This document shows, piece after piece, positions 50,394 to 58,665 of a stretch of 64,000 nt of DNA. The stretch's first letter is position 1. Every line of letters begins with the position of its first letter. Origin of the DNA: Prosthecobacter sp. (GTDB lineage Bacteria; Verrucomicrobiota; Verrucomicrobiia; Verrucomicrobiales; Verrucomicrobiaceae); assembly GCF_034366625.1 (NCBI RefSeq), contig NZ_JAXMIH010000007.1, forward strand, positions 1-64,000, in the 5' to 3' direction. Made by a program: the position numbers and the translations under genes. The notes under the pieces were generated by a model, which had not been told where the DNA came from, did no database searches, and saw only the letters and a list, made by a program, of their open reading frames with translations.

Positions 50394-51578
50394 ATGCGCA
50401 TCCTCCTGTTCCTTCTCGCCTGTGTGAGCCTGCTGTCAGCAGCTCCGCTGAAAACCGCGCAACTCCTCGCCGCAGGCAGAGAACCCGTTCGCATCGTCTG
50501 CATCGGCGACAGCATCACCGGCGTCTATTACCACACCGGCGGCCTGCGTGCCTATCCCGAGATGCTGCAAATCGCCCTGCAAAAAATCCACCCGCAGGCC
50601 CAGGTCACCGTGCGCAATGCCGGCATCAGCGGCGACACCACCACCGGCGGTCTCAAGCGCCTGGAGCGTGATGTTCTCGCTCACAAGCCGCACCTCGTCA
50701 CCGTCATGTTCGGCATGAACGACCTCGTGCGCACGCCCGTGGTCGATTTCCAAAACAACCTCCGCGAAATCATCCGTCGCTGCCGTGCCATCGACACCGA
50801 GGTGGTCCTCTGCACGCAAAACTCCATTCTGGAAACCTCGGCGCGTCCTGTCGCCAAGTTCGCTGAGTTTACCCAGGCCATCCGCGATGTCGCCAAAGCC
50901 GAATCACTCATCGTTGCCGATTGCTTCGGCGCCTACGAGGCCGTGCGCACCAAAGACTCACTCGATTGGACCCTGCTCCACAGCGACGCCATCCATCCCA
51001 ACATGGACGGTCACAAACTCTTCGCTGAGACCATCGCTCAGGCCATTTCAGGCAAAGCCATCTCGCTCAAAGACATCGGCCCGCCATTACCAGCGCTGCG
51101 CCACACGCTCGCTCTCCTCAAAGCTGGCAAACCCGTCAAAGTGCTCGCCATGCCGCCTTACGACACGCTCATCGCTCCCGCGATTCAGCAGTTCTATCCC
51201 AAAGCCGTCATCAACGTCACCTCATGGCCCACGGAAGGCCAAACCCTCGCCCAGCTCGAAGAATCCGCCAAAAAAGTGCGCACCATGCAGCAGGATCTCG
51301 TGATCATCGCCGTGCCGGGATCGCTGCCCGTGCAACAGCCCGAGTCATTCCACAAAAGCTACTCCTGGATCATGAACTGGTCCCTCAGCTTCGGCCTGCA
51401 GCAATGGGATGTCATCGCCGCACTGCCCTCCGCGACGAAAACTCCGCTCACCCCTGAAGAACAACAGCACGTAGCCATCGCCCGTCGTTTGATTGAGTCT
51501 CAAGACCTCCACATGCTCGCTGGCGACGCCTCCGCATTGACCACTCTGCTCACCCAACACCTCAAACCCCAAAACTGA
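50394..51578 (+). CDS. exported SGNH/GDSL hydrolase
   Basis: A 394-residue exported hydrolase. The signal peptide (about 1-16) is followed by the nucleophile block VRIVCIGDSITGVYYHTGGLRAYPEML (Ser of GDS), the N-containing block HLVTVMFGMNDLVR and the C-terminal acid/base block SDAIHPNMDGH. The core ends near residue 230; the remaining about 160 residues (GPPLPALRHTLALLKAGKPVKVLAMPPYDTL... and a WSLSFGLQQWDVIAALP stretch) are an additional domain without recognised family. Such enzymes are often carbohydrate esterases (acetylxylan, rhamnogalacturonan acetyl esterase). Start at ATG 50394, 6 bases after the previous stop; longer frames upstream are translations of the BNR gene in another frame. 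Confidence 0.87.
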   Translation: MRILLFLLACVSLLSAAPLKTAQLLAAGREPVRIVCIGDSITGVYYHTGGLRAYPEMLQIALQKIHPQAQVTVRNAGISGDTTTGGLKRLERDVLAHKPHLVTVMFGMNDLVRTPVVDFQNNLREIIRRCRAIDTEVVLCTQNSILETSARPVAKFAEFTQAIRDVAKAESLIVADCFGAYEAVRTKDSLDWTLLHSDAIHPNMDGHKLFAETIAQAISGKAISLKDIGPPLPALRHTLALLKAGKPVKVLAMPPYDTLIAPAIQQFYPKAVINVTSWPTEGQTLAQLEESAKKVRTMQQDLVIIAVPGSLPVQQPESFHKSYSWIMNWSLSFGLQQWDVIAALPSATKTPLTPEEQQHVAIARRLIESQDLHMLAGDASALTTLLTQHLKPQN

Positions 51579-51584
51579 TTTCTC

Positions 51585-52400
51585 ATGAGACGCTCCAAAG
51601 TCCTCGCCAAGCTCCGCACTGGCAAAGTCGCCCGCATCTGCTGCTGCGGCTCGCCCATCGCCTTCTTCCCGGCCATGGCCGCCCATTTTCACTACGACGG
51701 TATCTGGTTCGATGGAGAGCATCGCGCGTGGGAGGCCCGTGAAATCGAAACCATGCTCGGTCGTCATCACGCTGCGGACATCGACTGCATGTGGCGTCCG
51801 CCGACCAAAGAAAAAAACGGCCTCTACCGCCTCCTCGAAGACGGCGCTGCCGGTCTGATGATTCCGCATGTCGCAAGCGCCGATGAAGCTCGCGCTCTCG
51901 TCAGTGCGATCAAATTTCCACCCCTCGGCGACCGCGGCTTCTGCGGTGGTGGGCGCGATGCCGACTACTGGATCGGAAAACCTGACGACTACACCGACGC
52001 CGCCAACCGCGAGACCTTCCTCACTGTCCAAATCGAAACGCCGCAGGCTCTCGAAAATGCCGAAGCCATCGCCGCCGTTCCCGGCGTGGACATCCTCTTC
52101 ATCGGCCCCGGTGACATGTCCCTGCGCCTCGGCTGCACCCCCGGCGTGAACGACCCCGTCATGATGGACGTGCAGAAGAAAATCGCCGCCGCCTGCAAAA
52201 AGCACGGCAAAGCCTGGGGCCGCCCCGTCGGCTCCGCCGCTGATGCGAAGACCCTCATCGACCTCGGTGCCCAATTCATCGTCCACGGCAGCGAGTTCGG
52301 AGCCGTCCACGCCCACTTCACCGCCTGCGCCGCTGACTTCGACTCCATCCTCGGCGAAGTCGCTGGCGCTCCCGTCATTCCGGAAGGCAAAACTTACTGA
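51585..52400 (+). CDS. HpcH/HpaI-family aldolase, 2-keto-3-deoxy sugar-acid aldolase-like
   Basis: A cytoplasmic class II pyruvate-forming aldolase of 271 residues. Family blocks: YDGIWFDGEHRAWEAREIE, LEDGAAGLMIPHVASADEAR, LTVQIETPQALENAEAIAAVPGVDILFIGPGDMSLRLG with the metal ligands Glu (IET) and Asp (GPGD). It resembles 2-dehydro-3-deoxyglucarate aldolase (GarL) and 4-hydroxy-2-oxo-heptanedioate aldolase (HpaI). It would split a 2-keto-3-deoxy acid to pyruvate and an aldehyde, such as tartronate semialdehyde if the substrate is an aldarate. Six bases separate it from the SGNH gene, and seven from the kinase gene that follows. Confidence 0.88.
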   Translation: MRRSKVLAKLRTGKVARICCCGSPIAFFPAMAAHFHYDGIWFDGEHRAWEAREIETMLGRHHAADIDCMWRPPTKEKNGLYRLLEDGAAGLMIPHVASADEARALVSAIKFPPLGDRGFCGGGRDADYWIGKPDDYTDAANRETFLTVQIETPQALENAEAIAAVPGVDILFIGPGDMSLRLGCTPGVNDPVMMDVQKKIAAACKKHGKAWGRPVGSAADAKTLIDLGAQFIVHGSEFGAVHAHFTACAADFDSILGEVAGAPVIPEGKTY

Positions 52401-52407
52401 GGCATCC

Positions 52408-53352
52408 GTGACCTCCGCCAATCTCCTTCCACGTCTGCGAGACGCCGGTTTGATCGACGGCGAGGCACGCGTGACACCTCTCACCGGCGGTGTGTCGAGC
52501 GACATCGTGCTCGTTGAGTCCGATAGAGGCCAGATCGTCGTCAAAACAGCCTTGGAGAAGCTCCGCGTCAAAGACGACTGGTTCGCCGATGTCTCACGCA
52601 ATCGCGTGGAGCAGGCCTTCTTTGAATACGCTGCGCCCATCATTCCGGAATCCGTCCCGCGCATCCTCGGCGGCGGCGATGGCTGGTTCGCGATGGAATA
52701 CCTCGGCGACATGCCCAACTGGAAAACTTCGCTCCTCACCGGCGATGCCGACATCGCCACCGCAAAGCTCGCTGGCGAAGTCTTGGGTCGCCTGCACGCC
52801 GCCTCGTGGCTCGATGATACCGCACGCACTCGATTCGACACGCTGCCCAACTTCCACGCCCTCCGCATCGAGCCTTACTTGCTCACCACCGCCAACCGCG
52901 TCCCTGAAGTCGCCGATCTCCTCCGCACCGAAGTCGCACGACTCGCTGAAACCAAGCTCGCCCTCGTCCACGGCGACTTCAGCCCCAAAAACCTCCTCAC
53001 CGGCCCGCAGCGCCTTATCGTGCTCGATGCCGAATGCGCGTGGTTCGGCGATCCAGCTTTCGATACGGCCTTTCTGCTCACACACCTGCATCTGAAGGCG
53101 CTGCTGCATCCGCAAGCCATCGAACTCGTTCCCGCGTTTTGGTCCGCCTACACTGCCGCATGCGGTCGTGATCTTGAAGAACGCACCGTGCGCCTGCTAC
53201 TCTGCTTTCTGCTCGCTCGCGTGCATGGCAAATCTCCTGTCGAATACCTTTCCGAGGCACAACGCGGCTTCATCACGCGTTTCGTTCTCGCTCATCTGCC
53301 TCATCCGCCTTCCACACTTGCCGCACTCACTGCTGACTGGATCACTCCATGA
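52408..53352 (+). CDS. phosphotransferase of the APH/choline-kinase-like superfamily
   Basis: A 314-residue small-molecule kinase. Protein-kinase-like marks are VVKTALEKLRV (ATP-binding Lys), FAMEYLGDMPNW, the catalytic loop LVHGDFSPKNLL (Asp, Asn) and the metal-binding DAECAWFGDPAFD (Asp). The family includes aminoglycoside kinases, choline kinase and several sugar-acid kinases. The N-terminal GGVSSDIVLVESDRGQ is the glycine-rich nucleotide loop. The start is GTG 52408, placed seven bases after the aldolase stop; the longer frame runs into the aldolase gene. Inside this operon a role in phosphorylating a sugar acid or glycerate seems more plausible than drug resistance. Confidence 0.82.
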   Translation: MTSANLLPRLRDAGLIDGEARVTPLTGGVSSDIVLVESDRGQIVVKTALEKLRVKDDWFADVSRNRVEQAFFEYAAPIIPESVPRILGGGDGWFAMEYLGDMPNWKTSLLTGDADIATAKLAGEVLGRLHAASWLDDTARTRFDTLPNFHALRIEPYLLTTANRVPEVADLLRTEVARLAETKLALVHGDFSPKNLLTGPQRLIVLDAECAWFGDPAFDTAFLLTHLHLKALLHPQAIELVPAFWSAYTAACGRDLEERTVRLLLCFLLARVHGKSPVEYLSEAQRGFITRFVLAHLPHPPSTLAALTADWITP

Positions 53353-54641
53353 AAATCACCTCGCTCGATGCTCTGCAAATCTTCGACAGTCGCGGAAACC
53401 CCACCGTGGAGGTCATCGCGACGCTCGAGGACGGCACCACCGGCCACGGTCTTGTGCCCTCCGGAGCCTCCACCGGTCATCATGAGGCCTTGGAGCTTCG
53501 CGATGGTGATCCAAGCCGGTTTCGCGGGAAATCGGTCTTCCAGGTCGTCTCGCATGTGAAAGGCGAAATCGCCCGCGAGGTCGTCGGACGCGATGTGTTC
53601 GATCAAGAAGGCCTAGATGAGGCTTTGATCACTCTCGACGACACACTCGGAAAATCACGTCTCGGTGCCAATGCTATCCTTGGCACGTCAATGGCCGTCG
53701 CACAGGCCGCCGCGAATGCGAAACGCATTCCACTCTTTGAATCCCTCGGCGGTGGCGAGGGCACACTGCTGCCACTGCCCGAGATCCAAATCTTCGGCGG
53801 CGGCAAGCACGCGCAAGGCCGCATCGACATCCAGGACTTCATGATCATGGCCCTCAATGCCAAATCGTATGACGAGACGCTCGAAGTCACCTCCAACGTC
53901 TTCCACGCCGCCGCCGACATCATGCGGCAGCGCGGTCTGCTCGCTGGTGTGGCCGATGAAGGCGGTTACTGGCCCATGTTTGATCGCAACGAGGATGTTT
54001 TCGACGCCCTGCTCGCCGCCATCGAGCGCGCGGGATACGCACCGGGCCGCGAGGTCGGCATCTCGCTCGACATCGCTGCCACCGATTTGTATCACGACGG
54101 CTTTTACACGCTTGGTTTGGAGCAGCGCCGCTTCACCACCGAGGAGTTTGCGCAGCTCATGATCGGCTGGATCGAAAAGTATCCCATCGTCTCCATTGAG
54201 GACCCCATGGCCGAGGACGACTGGGACGGCTGGAAGATCGTGCGCCAGGCCATCGGTCATCGCTGTCAGCTCATCGGTGATGATCTTTTCACCACCAACA
54301 TTGTACGCATCGAGCGCGGCATCGTCGCGAACACTGCCAACGCCGTGCTCATCAAGCTCAACCAGATCGGCACCGTCACCGAAACCATCGCAGCCATCCG
54401 CCGCACGCAGGCCGCAGGCTGGCTGCCCGTCGTCTCCGCTCGCTCCGGCGAGACAGAGGACGCCTTCATCGCCCACCTCGCCGTCGCCACGAATGCCGGC
54501 CAGCTCAAAGTCGGCTCCTTCAGCCGCAGCGAGCGCATGGCCAAGTGGAACGAAGTCCTCCGCATCCAGCGCCAGCTCGGCTCACGCGCCCGCTTCATCG
54601 GCGCGGGCATCTTTTCCAGCGCAGGCATCCAGCTCACATGA
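53349..54641 (+). CDS. enolase paralogue with altered active site
   Basis: A 430-residue member of the true enolase subgroup. Conserved points: the SGASTGHHEALELRD loop, His154 in FGGGKHAQG, Glu204 in ADEGGYW, metal ligands Asp (SLDIAATD), Glu (SIEDPMAED) and Asp (GDDLFTTN), and Lys336 in LIKLNQIG (the catalytic base). The residue equal to yeast His373, in the SHRSGETED segment, is Ala364 here (SARSGETED), which would disturb binding of the 2-phosphoglycerate carboxylate/hydroxyl side. It overlaps both neighbours by ATGA. A specialised pathway role, rather than the glycolytic enolase of the cell, is inferred from the operon context. Confidence 0.88.
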   Translation: MKITSLDALQIFDSRGNPTVEVIATLEDGTTGHGLVPSGASTGHHEALELRDGDPSRFRGKSVFQVVSHVKGEIAREVVGRDVFDQEGLDEALITLDDTLGKSRLGANAILGTSMAVAQAAANAKRIPLFESLGGGEGTLLPLPEIQIFGGGKHAQGRIDIQDFMIMALNAKSYDETLEVTSNVFHAAADIMRQRGLLAGVADEGGYWPMFDRNEDVFDALLAAIERAGYAPGREVGISLDIAATDLYHDGFYTLGLEQRRFTTEEFAQLMIGWIEKYPIVSIEDPMAEDDWDGWKIVRQAIGHRCQLIGDDLFTTNIVRIERGIVANTANAVLIKLNQIGTVTETIAAIRRTQAAGWLPVVSARSGETEDAFIAHLAVATNAGQLKVGSFSRSERMAKWNEVLRIQRQLGSRARFIGAGIFSSAGIQLT

Positions 54642-55450
54642 AAAAGCGCCCCCACATCGGCCTAGGCTGCGTCACCTTCGGTCGCGAGATCGACGAAGCG
54701 GCGTCCTTCGCGCTGCTCGATCACGCTTGGGAACGCGGCGTGCGGCATTTCGATACTGCGGCGGCCTATGGTGGTGGCGCATCGGAGACGATCCTCGGCA
54801 AGTGGCTGGCGTCTCGGAAACCCGAAGGCATCACCGTCGCCACGAAGATTTTGCCACCGTATGATCGCATCGACATCACCGGTAGTCTCAAGCGCCTCGG
54901 TGTGGAGAAGCTCGACCTGCTCTATCTTCATCAATGGCACGAAACCGCGCTTCAACTCGACTCCGCGCTCGATGAGCGAGAGGTAAAGCAACTCGGAGCC
55001 AGCAACTTCACCTTGGAACAACTCCAAGCTGTAGGACCGAGGTTCAGCTTCGTGCAAAACAACCACAACCTCGCCGTGAGCGACGTGAGTGACGAATTCC
55101 GCGCCTACTGCGGAGCGAACGGCATCTCCATCGTCACCTACAGCCCGCTCGGAGCCGGGTTTCTCACTGGAAAGCACCAAGGCGGCGTTCAGGCCGGTTC
55201 ACGCTTCGAGATCATCCCCGGCCATCAGCAGGTGTATTTTCATGAGTCAGCTTATCAGCGACTCGCGAAGCTCGAAGCCGTCTCCAAACGCACCGGGCAT
55301 TCGCAGGCACATCTCGCGCTCGCGTGGGCGCTTCATCAGCCGGGCATTGACACCGTGCTCGTCGGCGGACGTTCGCCCGCGCATCTCGATCAGGCCTTTG
55401 CCGCGCTGGATTTCGATGATGAAACCCTCTTGAACCAACTCATCTCATGA
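54638..55450 (+). CDS. aldo/keto reductase
   Basis: A 270-residue NAD(P)H-dependent reductase of the AKR superfamily. The catalytic tetrad is visible: Asp39 and Tyr44 (FDTAAAYGGG), Lys70 (VATKI) and His98 (LHQWH). The family end SIVTYSPLGAGFLTGK and AHLALAWALHQPGIDTVLVGGRSPAHLDQ bind the cofactor. It resembles D-threo-aldose 1-dehydrogenase/L-galactose dehydrogenase-like members, which oxidise sugars, but may also reduce small aldehydes such as tartronate semialdehyde. The start overlaps the enolase-like stop (ATGA at 54638-54641). The preceding 31 residues of the longer frame are rejected. Confidence 0.88.
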   Translation: MKKRPHIGLGCVTFGREIDEAASFALLDHAWERGVRHFDTAAAYGGGASETILGKWLASRKPEGITVATKILPPYDRIDITGSLKRLGVEKLDLLYLHQWHETALQLDSALDEREVKQLGASNFTLEQLQAVGPRFSFVQNNHNLAVSDVSDEFRAYCGANGISIVTYSPLGAGFLTGKHQGGVQAGSRFEIIPGHQQVYFHESAYQRLAKLEAVSKRTGHSQAHLALAWALHQPGIDTVLVGGRSPAHLDQAFAALDFDDETLLNQLIS

Positions 55451-56187
55451 ACATTCCCGACATACCCCAACTCGTCGCCGACTACGAACGCGACGGCGTC
55501 GTCCGCATCCCGCTGTTCCTCAGCGCCGATGAGGTCACCGCCGTGCGTGCCGAATTAGATCGCTACATACGCGACGATCTCGCCGCGCAGCCCGTTGATG
55601 CCCGCACCTTCGAGAAGGATGAGAAGACCGTGCGCAATCTCTGGCGCTTGGAGAAATACAGCACCTTCTTCCGCCAGCTCGGCGAACGTGAAGACATCCG
55701 CGCGCTCATCGCCCCGCTCGTGCATGGCGATCCCATCCTCGCCGGCGTCGAGACGTTCAGCAAGCCCGCCCGCATCGGCTCCGGCGTGCCTTACCACCAG
55801 GACAACGCCTACTTCTGCCAGATGCCACCGGACATGCTCACTGTGTGGATCGCGATTGATGCGGTGACCGAGGCGAACGGCCCCGTGTTCTTCATCAAAG
55901 GCTCGCACAAGGACGGCATGCAGCCGACGAAGCCCAGCGGCGTGCGTGGCAATAGCATCGGCTTGGCGGAGCCGCCGAGTGTGTCGCTCAGCGAGCAATT
56001 CTGCGGCCTGCTGGAGCCTGGCGACGCGACGATCCATCAGTGTGAAACGATCCACCACTCCGCGCCGAACACGACCGACTTTTCCCGCCTCGGCCTCCTT
56101 CTCGTCTATCGCGGCAGCCACACACAGACCGATCCAAAGCTCAAAGAAGCCTATGCTGCCGCTGTGGCCGCGACACCACCCGCATGA
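55447..56187 (+). CDS. phytanoyl-CoA dioxygenase (PhyH) family non-heme iron oxygenase
   Basis: A 246-residue cytoplasmic protein of the PhyH superfamily of Fe(II)/2-oxoglutarate oxygenases. The iron facial triad is His117 and Asp119 (PYHQDNAYF) with a distal His at 203 or 204 (ETIHHSAPNT), and Arg214 (DFSRLGL) is the likely 2-oxoglutarate anchor. WIAIDAVTEANGPVFFIKGSHKDG is the conserved family core. In carbohydrate operons such enzymes are often of unknown substrate; phytanoyl-CoA itself is not implied. It overlaps the AKR gene by ATGA and the beta-helix gene by ATGA, so it is embedded in the coupled block. Confidence 0.87.
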   Translation: MNIPDIPQLVADYERDGVVRIPLFLSADEVTAVRAELDRYIRDDLAAQPVDARTFEKDEKTVRNLWRLEKYSTFFRQLGEREDIRALIAPLVHGDPILAGVETFSKPARIGSGVPYHQDNAYFCQMPPDMLTVWIAIDAVTEANGPVFFIKGSHKDGMQPTKPSGVRGNSIGLAEPPSVSLSEQFCGLLEPGDATIHQCETIHHSAPNTTDFSRLGLLLVYRGSHTQTDPKLKEAYAAAVAATPPA

Positions 56188-57362
56188 AACGCTTTCTCGT
56201 CATTGCTCTCGCGTTGCAAAACGCGGCCGCTGCCGACATTCATGTCGGCAAGGACCAGCCCACCATCGCGCATGCGATCAAAGCGGCGATGCCTGGCGAC
56301 ACGATTCATCTCGAACCAAAGGTGTATCGTGACTATGCCGGCTTCTATGACAAGAAAGGCGAAGCTGGGAAACCCATCACGCTCGATGGTCACGGCGCGA
56401 CACTTGAAGGCTCCGACCCGCTTGATCCTGCGCAGTGGAAAGAAGTTTCCCCTGGCATCTTCGCTGCTGACAATCTGCTTCCTCAACTCAGCGACGCCCT
56501 CATTGGCCGTTGGTTCTTCCTCTTCGATGGCAAGATGCAGCTCATGGGTCGCACGTCGAAAGGGAGAAGCGAGCCTTTGAAGAAGCCGGAGGAACTCCAG
56601 CCAGGTGAATGGTCCTTCATCAAAGACCCATCGCGAGAGAAACCACCATCGAAGGCGATATACGGCACCTTCTTCATCAAGCTCGCTCCAAGCCAGAAGC
56701 TCGCCGAGGCGAACATCTTCGTGCCGGTGCGCAGTGCAGGCGTGCAGTTCAGCGGAGACAATGCGCACCTCGTGATCAAGAACCTCACCGCCACGCATCC
56801 CTACAATGACGGCTTCAACATCCACGGCGACTGCCGAGACTGCGTGTTTGAAAATATCCGCGCCATCGAGTGCGGTGATGATGGCATCAGCGCGCATGAG
56901 TCCGCGCAGTATCGCGTGAATGGCTTCGTCAGCATCGGCAATAGCACGGGCATCTGCGACACGGGCACGGCGCAGACGAGCTACACGAACCTCTTCCTAG
57001 CCCGCAATGTGGCCTTTGATCTCTATTTTCTCGATGAGGGCCGCTACTCCGTCACGAACGCACTCGTGCTCTCCTCGGCGCTGAATCCTTTCACCACAAC
57101 GGGACGTGAAAAAGGCGACTGCCGACTCAATCTCGACAACGTGCTGCTGCGTCGCCTCGTGGAGCCTAGAATGGGCACCATCGCGCTGAATTCGACCGTC
57201 ACCGGCAAGCACTGCACCTTTGAAAATCTCGACTTCAAAGTCACTGGCTCAGCTTCCTGGGAAAACTGCCTCATCAATGGCAAACCGATACCGAATGCAA
57301 AAGCGGAGGGCGCAGATGTGCAGGAATTGCAGAAACTCATCCCCCCAGACTACCGACCATGA
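56184..57362 (+). CDS. exported right-handed beta-helix protein
   Basis: A 392-residue protein with a signal peptide (about 1-17, LQNAAAA) and a solenoid of short strands: DIHVGKDQPTIAHAIKAAMPGDTIHLEP opens it as in pectate-lyase-like folds, and repeats such as LVIKNLTATHPYNDGFNIHG, CVFENIRAIECGDDGISAHES follow. The Asp-rich turns (ECGDDGISAHE) resemble catalytic motifs of beta-helix lyases and galacturonases (DDG). The exact activity (lyase, hydrolase or epimerase) is unknown. It overlaps both neighbours by four bases, so it is translated with the PhyH and pectate-lyase-like genes. Confidence 0.78.
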   Translation: MKRFLVIALALQNAAAADIHVGKDQPTIAHAIKAAMPGDTIHLEPKVYRDYAGFYDKKGEAGKPITLDGHGATLEGSDPLDPAQWKEVSPGIFAADNLLPQLSDALIGRWFFLFDGKMQLMGRTSKGRSEPLKKPEELQPGEWSFIKDPSREKPPSKAIYGTFFIKLAPSQKLAEANIFVPVRSAGVQFSGDNAHLVIKNLTATHPYNDGFNIHGDCRDCVFENIRAIECGDDGISAHESAQYRVNGFVSIGNSTGICDTGTAQTSYTNLFLARNVAFDLYFLDEGRYSVTNALVLSSALNPFTTTGREKGDCRLNLDNVLLRRLVEPRMGTIALNSTVTGKHCTFENLDFKVTGSASWENCLINGKPIPNAKAEGADVQELQKLIPPDYRP

Positions 57363-58663
57363 AGCGCCTCCTTCTCATCCTCACACTCGCGGCATTTTGC
57401 GTGAGCGCCGCCGACCGCCTGCCTGCCTTTCCAGGCGCGGAGGGCGCGGGGAAGTGGTCGCTCGGCGGGCGTGGTGGCCGGTTGATTGAGGTGACGAATC
57501 TTCACGATGACGGGCCCGGTAGCTTGCGAATGGCGTTGGACGCGCGCGAGCCGCGCACGGTCATCTTCCGCGTCTCAGGCACCATTGAGCTGACCAAGCC
57601 CCTGCGCATCTTGCATCCCTTCATCACCGTCGCAGGCCAGACCGCTCCAGGCGACGGCATTTGTCTGAAGGGGCATGAACTGCAAATCGGCAACACGCAT
57701 GATGTCATCGTGCGGCATCTGCGTTGTCGTCCTGGCGATAAAACTTCCCAACCCGGCGACATGGATGCTTTGACGATCTGGGATGCACAAAACGTGATCG
57801 TCGATCATTGCAGCGCTACTTGGAGCACCGATGAGTGCCTCTCCGTCACGCGCGATTCCGACCGCATCACCGTGCAACATTGCCTTATCGCCGAGGCGCT
57901 TACTTCACACGGCCTCGGCTCTATCATTGGCTCTTATCACGGCCAGATTTCTTTCCTGCACAATCTCTACGCCAGCAACCGCGCGCGCAATCCACGCCCC
58001 AGTGGCTACCAGACGATGAAGGGTCATGAGAACGATCCCGGCCCGAGCATCGACTTTCGCCACAATGTCATCTTCAACTGGCAAAGCGGCGCAGGCTACA
58101 CGGGCAGTGACATGGCCGACCAGCCCGAGCGCATCGCCATGAACTACGTCGGCAATTACCTCAAACCCGGCGCAGACACGTCAGCAACGTATCGGGCCAA
58201 TGCACTCACCATTTACGCAGGCTCGACCGCCGAGATCTACCTCGACGGCAATCAAATCGATAACCCACCGCAACCGATCAACGTGCAAGCCGACCTGCTC
58301 ATGCTGAAACCCGGCAGCACCCTCATTCTGCGTGACAAACCTCTCCCCTTTGAACCACTCGCCGTCAAACTCGCCTATCCGCAAGTCCTTGAAGAAGTCG
58401 GCGCGGTGAAACCCAAACGCGATGCCGTGGACACGCGCATCATCACCGGTGTTAAGGATGGCACAGGCCGCCTGCCCAAAGAACTCGCTGCGGATGCTTG
58501 GCCCGAATTGAAAACATCTGCTCCATCACCTGACGGCGATCACGACGGTCTGCCCGATGCCTGGGAGCAAGCCCACGGCTTGAACCCAAACGATCCCGCC
58601 GACTCCTCCAAGCCCTCGCCGCAAGGCTGGACGCATCTGGAGCTATGGATGAACTCGCTTTGA
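57359..58663 (+). CDS. secreted pectate-lyase-like polysaccharide lyase
   Basis: A 434-residue exported protein with a signal peptide (about 1-18). It begins LPAFPGAEGAGKWSLGGRGGRLIEVTNL, the start of the pectate-lyase (PL1-related) proteins of Bacteroidetes and Verrucomicrobia; then IFRVSGTIELTKPL, the calcium-site region MDALTIWDAQNVIVDHCSATWSTDECLSVT and IGSYHGQISFLHNLYASNRARNPRP, which contains the catalytic arginine loop (R-x-x-x-R/P). The last 35 residues, DGDHDGLPDAWEQAHGLNPNDPAD, resemble the calcium-binding thrombospondin type 3-like module common at C-termini in this phylum. Likely cleaves a uronate polysaccharide such as pectin. Confidence 0.88.
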   Translation: MKRLLLILTLAAFCVSAADRLPAFPGAEGAGKWSLGGRGGRLIEVTNLHDDGPGSLRMALDAREPRTVIFRVSGTIELTKPLRILHPFITVAGQTAPGDGICLKGHELQIGNTHDVIVRHLRCRPGDKTSQPGDMDALTIWDAQNVIVDHCSATWSTDECLSVTRDSDRITVQHCLIAEALTSHGLGSIIGSYHGQISFLHNLYASNRARNPRPSGYQTMKGHENDPGPSIDFRHNVIFNWQSGAGYTGSDMADQPERIAMNYVGNYLKPGADTSATYRANALTIYAGSTAEIYLDGNQIDNPPQPINVQADLLMLKPGSTLILRDKPLPFEPLAVKLAYPQVLEEVGAVKPKRDAVDTRIITGVKDGTGRLPKELAADAWPELKTSAPSPDGDHDGLPDAWEQAHGLNPNDPADSSKPSPQGWTHLELWMNSL

Positions 58664-58665
58664 CC

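Noticed and set aside
51345..52868. 507-codon minus-strand frame
   Set aside because: Antisense to the SGNH, aldolase and kinase genes; no domain recognised.
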